Shown: piece after piece, positions 9,401 through 20,138 of the stretch
How positions within the stretch are numbered: the stretch's first letter is position 1
How the letters are laid out: each line of letters opens with the position of its first letter
Assembly (NCBI GenBank): GCA_900088475.1
Contig: FLMG01003124.1
Coordinates: 1-20,138, forward strand
Direction of reading: 5' to 3'
DNA: 20,138 bases
Source: Hyphochytrium catenoides
Lineage: Eukaryota; Sar; Hyphochytriomycetes; Hyphochytriales; Hyphochytriaceae
Notes under the pieces: model-generated
Told to the model about the DNA's origin: nothing
Seen by the model: the letters and a program-made list of their open reading frames with translations, nothing else
Database searches by the model: none
Program-made: the position numbers and the translations under genes

Positions 9401-11227
9401 CTCAAGTCCGAGTGGTAGCTTTACAATCAGGCAAGAAGGATATCTCTCTTTTCTTCAACTGCCACAGCGGCGTACCAACCTCCATTGTCTAATCTGCCTT
9501 CTCCTACGGTCGACCTTCGTGCCCTCAGGTTGTCCTGTTCCCTGCGATATTCTTCCCGTCCTGACCCTCTTGAGCCAGATAGCGCTGTCGTCTCCTTTCG
9601 TTCTACGGAGACAAAGAGCTGTTTCCTGTATGCAGAGCATTATATGGGCAGTTAGGTTGCAGGACAGGTAAGAAGAGTATTGTTAGGCCTCGGTGTGGCA
9701 GGCCAATGTCCCCTCGGCTTCATAGCGAAGGTCTGTACCGCTGAAAGTTTTTGGGAAGGACATGGAGAGGGGTGCGGGGAGGAGCTCAACAACCATATAG
9801 TCTGCTCTGACAAAAGCTATATCACTCCCCTCGGTGCTCCGTCCCATTTCTTCTTTGATTGCAGACTCCAGATTCTTTCTGTTCTCTTCTCTACGTGTCC
9901 CTATCAAGAAATGCGATCCCACCTCGTAGATCTGATGAGAAGCGTCATACACCGTGCTTGGCCTGCTACAGATTCAGAAGGAGAAGGCCCTCAGACTTAT
10001 GAAGGTGAAAGTCCTTTTAGTCCTTCGTCTCCCAAACAAGCACCATCACTCTCTACGATCTTCTCACTGTCGCTCAGTCTGGAGTTCTTCCGATATCGAG
10101 TCGACGCCTTAGCTTACCCTCCATCTCTCAATGACTTTTCGTCTCTTTTATCGTCTTCATTCAAGCACCAGCCTCGCCCATGGCCTATACTCTGTCCTTA
10201 TGGCCTCAATTACTCTTTATGGACCTGCGTTCTACTCCGGCCATACACCGCTGTGGAGCTAACACTGTCCTTCTCGCTAAGGCTCTTTTATTTTCTTCAT
10301 CGCTAAAGCATTCTCTGACTTCTTCGATATGTCTGTCTCTCTGCTAACCTTTATCTGGTCCGCCTGATCTGAATATTAGCTTGGGAAGCCGTGAGACTTG
10401 AGTTAGAGCCTATCATGCTCAAGATCCTCTCCGCATTGAGAGAAGAAGAAGAACCGACCAGAGCCGCAGGATTGATGTTAAGCTGGGTCAGCCTCTTAAA
10501 GTACCTCAGAAGCAGAGATAATCAGGTAGAGCCAAGAAGCCAAGCAGCGCGATTGGGGAGAAGGCAAAGACAGCAAGACAGAGAGACAACAATAGTGCAA
10601 TTGCCGCAAGATGATGCCACGCAAGAGCCAGCTGATCCATAGACCCCAGATAGGCAACAGTAGAACGGCAGCCTTCCGAGGGGAAAAGGGAACTACTAGA
10701 GAAGAAAGAGAGAGAGAGATAGAGAGAGAGAGAGACCCTGCCAGCCACTGCTAATGCGACCTCTATTTCCCGTTCTCTTCAGTCTCCTACAGCTCTGAAA
10801 CTTTCTGGGTTTAAGGCTTTCAAAGAGGCCCAGGTTAATATCCGTCACTGGAGGAGAAAGGTTCCCGCGCTTATACAAAGAGTAACAGCAGAGAGACAAG
10901 AAGTACTTTCACAGGGCGACCCTCTTCATCCTGCCCCTAGGTCGTCTCCCTTCTCGGAGGTACGTTACCTTCCTCGTTCTCCTCTCTTAGTGAGAAGGTT
11001 GCATGTGCTTTTGCTACGTCACTCACGTTGGCTACTCTTCACCGCCTTTTGCCTTTGCACTTTTGTCTCGCGCTCATCCACGTTTGATCTCCCGATGTTG
11101 CTTCTGTCCCTACCAGGAGGGTAACGAAAGACGCGACCCTATTCCCTCAAAGGAAGCCAGACTTGGCTCTACGTTGACGAAGCTCCAACTACTACTCTTC
11201 GCTTTGGAAGACCTGGGAACTCTCTAG
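5820..11227 (+). CDS. Multi-exon helical (HEAT-like) protein, possibly glomulin/ALF4-like
   Basis: The 3' part is well supported: twelve exons join in frame with GT-AG introns (7736-7873, 7910-8090, 8127-8404, 8703-8946, 8974-9047, 9286-9414, 9579-9667, 9865-10004, 10172-10330, 10380-10525, 10783-10959, 11117-11227; stop TAG at 11225), giving 621 residues. Three 5' exons also chain in phase 0: 5820-5873, 6080-6250 and 6581-6679. The ATG at 5820 follows an in-frame TAA at 5814, so it is the likely start. Between 6680 and 7735 an exon at 7011-7142 looks coding but its links are unresolved. The protein is mostly amphipathic helix without catalytic motifs, signal peptide or clear membrane spans. 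A pair of helices encoded by exons 9579-9667 and 9865-10004 (RLQILSVLFSTCPYQEMRSH, then a Leu/Ile-rich helix) resembles the glomulin/ALF4/Ybp family of ubiquitin-ligase and stress-response regulators. That is memory of a pattern, not a search; other HEAT/ARM families remain possible. Confidence 0.6.
6320..6416. repeat. GA microsatellite in an intron of the plus-strand gene
   Basis: An A/G-only run that becomes pure GA for about 40 bases, lying between the donor at 6251 and the acceptor at 6580. It is purine-rich in the sense of the host gene, so it is not the polypyrimidine tract. Confidence 0.85.
10700..10735. repeat. Short GA microsatellite in plus-strand gene intron
   Basis: GA repeat with one ATA interruption inside the intron between exons 10380-10525 and 10783-10959. 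Confidence 0.8.
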
Positions 11228-11620
11228 GAAGATGCTTGACTCTGCCGGTTGTTCTCACTTTCCGTTCGCCCTTTTTTCGTCTCTCTTTCTTGGCAGCTGC
11301 CTGGCCTCTCACCGCCGGTGTCAGCCTTCAGATCTAAGCCTAACCAGTGCCTATCTATGCCTCGATTGGTGATATCCTTTACAAAAACAATGTATGGTGG
11401 CGGAGGCTGCCTGTACTTATGAGCCAGCCCCGTAGAGTTCACCTTCTCTGAGTATCGTCTCCTAACTGCTTTGATAGCTCAGAGCTTTTGCTCTTCACAA
11501 GTGCCACATGCAAGAGATAGACTAAAAAGAGCTGTTATTTATTAGGATGAGCTGGCGTTCCTATTCTGCTGTCCTGTCCCTGTCTCTCTTTCCGAACTTG
11601 TGCCTGCTAATGCCTAGTTC
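11228..11620. other. Convergent intergenic region
   Basis: 393 bases between the stop codons of the plus-strand helical protein and the minus-strand purine gene, which converge here. It should contain both 3' untranslated regions. An acceptor-like TTTCTTTCTTGGCAG at about 11282-11296 is followed by a plus-strand frame open to TGA near 11421. The preceding exon has already stopped at 11225, so I do not include it; it could belong to an alternative transcript. A minus-strand frame (11224-11442) has no supporting context. Confidence 0.5.
11538..11543 (-). terminator. AATAAA polyadenylation signal for purine gene
   Basis: The minus strand reads AATAAATAA here, about 80 bases past the TAA stop (11621-11623) of the purine gene. 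The position fits a canonical poly(A) signal. Inference from position and motif only. Confidence 0.5.
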
Positions 11621-19677
<8,057 letters not shown>

Positions 19678-19828
19678 TTCTGCTGATTCTAGAACTTTTC
19701 TTTCACTCGCTCCTGTCACCCGTCTTTTACCGACTGGTTAAGACCTTTCACTCTTTGAGTTGGATGGCCTTCTTCTGAACAAGACCAGAGAGCTCGCCGA
19801 GCCAGCGCTGGTATAGCCCGTGCGAGCT

Positions 19829-19926
19829 TCAGAATCTCCAGAAATGGTCGTTATCTTCAATAATCGGCAAGGTAGTAATAGGCGGCTTCTCTTCATCTTT
19901 TATCGCCTCTGAGACCCCTGATGGCT
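19829..19926 (-). CDS. Possible last exon of an upstream minus-strand gene
   Basis: A strong acceptor-like string on the minus strand (CTGTCTCTCGTTCAG) is followed by a 98-base frame ending in TGA (19829-19831). It encodes about 31 residues, acidic with a Pro-Pro and an ending EDNDHFWRF. If real, it is the 3' end of a gene lying to the right, stopping about 150 bases before the start of the purine gene. I find no recognisable family, and the preceding exon is not identifiable within the window. It could be chance. Confidence 0.25.
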
Positions 19927-19931
19927 CTGAA

Positions 19932-20138
19932 CGAGAGACAGACTTTCTCAAGATCGCAAAAGATCAGACCGACTTACAACAAATGCGGTTACTATCATAA
20001 TGATCTTTCTCCATTTAACAGCGAGCCTTAAGGCTTTAACCTAGACATGCTACGCGAATGGTTATCAATTATGTTGGTTATCCATTGTTACTGATTACTT
20101 GATAACTGCGTCGGTTTAAGCGCCCCGAACCATCCATC
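19932..20138. other. Right edge: AT-richer sequence with small inverted repeat
   Basis: No gene recognised. From about 20040 the sequence becomes AT-richer than the rest of the window. It holds an exact 8-base inverted repeat, GTTATCAA at 20061-20068 and TTGATAAC at 20099-20106, plus two GGTTAT copies. This could be intron or upstream regulatory sequence. Confidence 0.35.

Noticed and set aside
9680-10306. 208-codon plus-strand frame
   Set aside because: Only the part from 9865 to 10004 is supported by phase and splice sites; the rest is intron and the frame changes at the next exon (10172).

Overview
This is eukaryotic nuclear DNA. Both recognisable enzymes are read only after removing many short GT-AG introns (about 36 to 460 bases), intergenic gaps are small, and introns and gaps carry long GA/CT microsatellites. 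The compact layout, with about 20 introns in one gene and mixed strands, would suit a protist or alga. The sequence alone does not fix the lineage, so no species is named.

Layout. Bases 1-2263 hold microsatellites, a decayed fragment resembling a Copia-type reverse transcriptase (minus strand, about 1541-1714) and a low-complexity hypothetical frame. Bases 2264-4713 (minus) are a complete six-exon gene for the catalytic A subunit of RNase H2 (310 aa), with all four catalytic acids. Bases 4714-5819 form a divergent intergenic region. Bases 5820-11227 (plus) hold a multi-exon gene for a helical, HEAT-like protein that I cannot name firmly; its C-terminal half faintly resembles the glomulin/ALF4 family. 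After a 393-base convergent gap, bases 11621-19677 (minus) are a 21-exon gene for a multifunctional purine-biosynthesis enzyme (1167 aa in my model). Bases 19678-20138 hold the upstream region and perhaps the last exon of another minus-strand gene.

The main discovery candidate is the purine gene. Every exon joins in frame. The domain order is (1) a short, degenerate relative of the N-terminal IMP cyclohydrolase (MGS-like) domain of PurH/ATIC, (2) GAR synthetase (PurD), (3) GAR transformylase (PurN), (4) AIR synthetase (PurM). The animal trifunctional enzyme is ordered GARS-AIRS-GART, so both the order and the extra N-terminal PurH-like domain are unusual. GARS, GART and AIRS keep their signature motifs and should catalyse steps 2, 3 and 5 of de novo purine synthesis. 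The PurH-like domain has lost most known cyclohydrolase catalytic residues and looks like a structural or regulatory remnant of the final-step enzyme.
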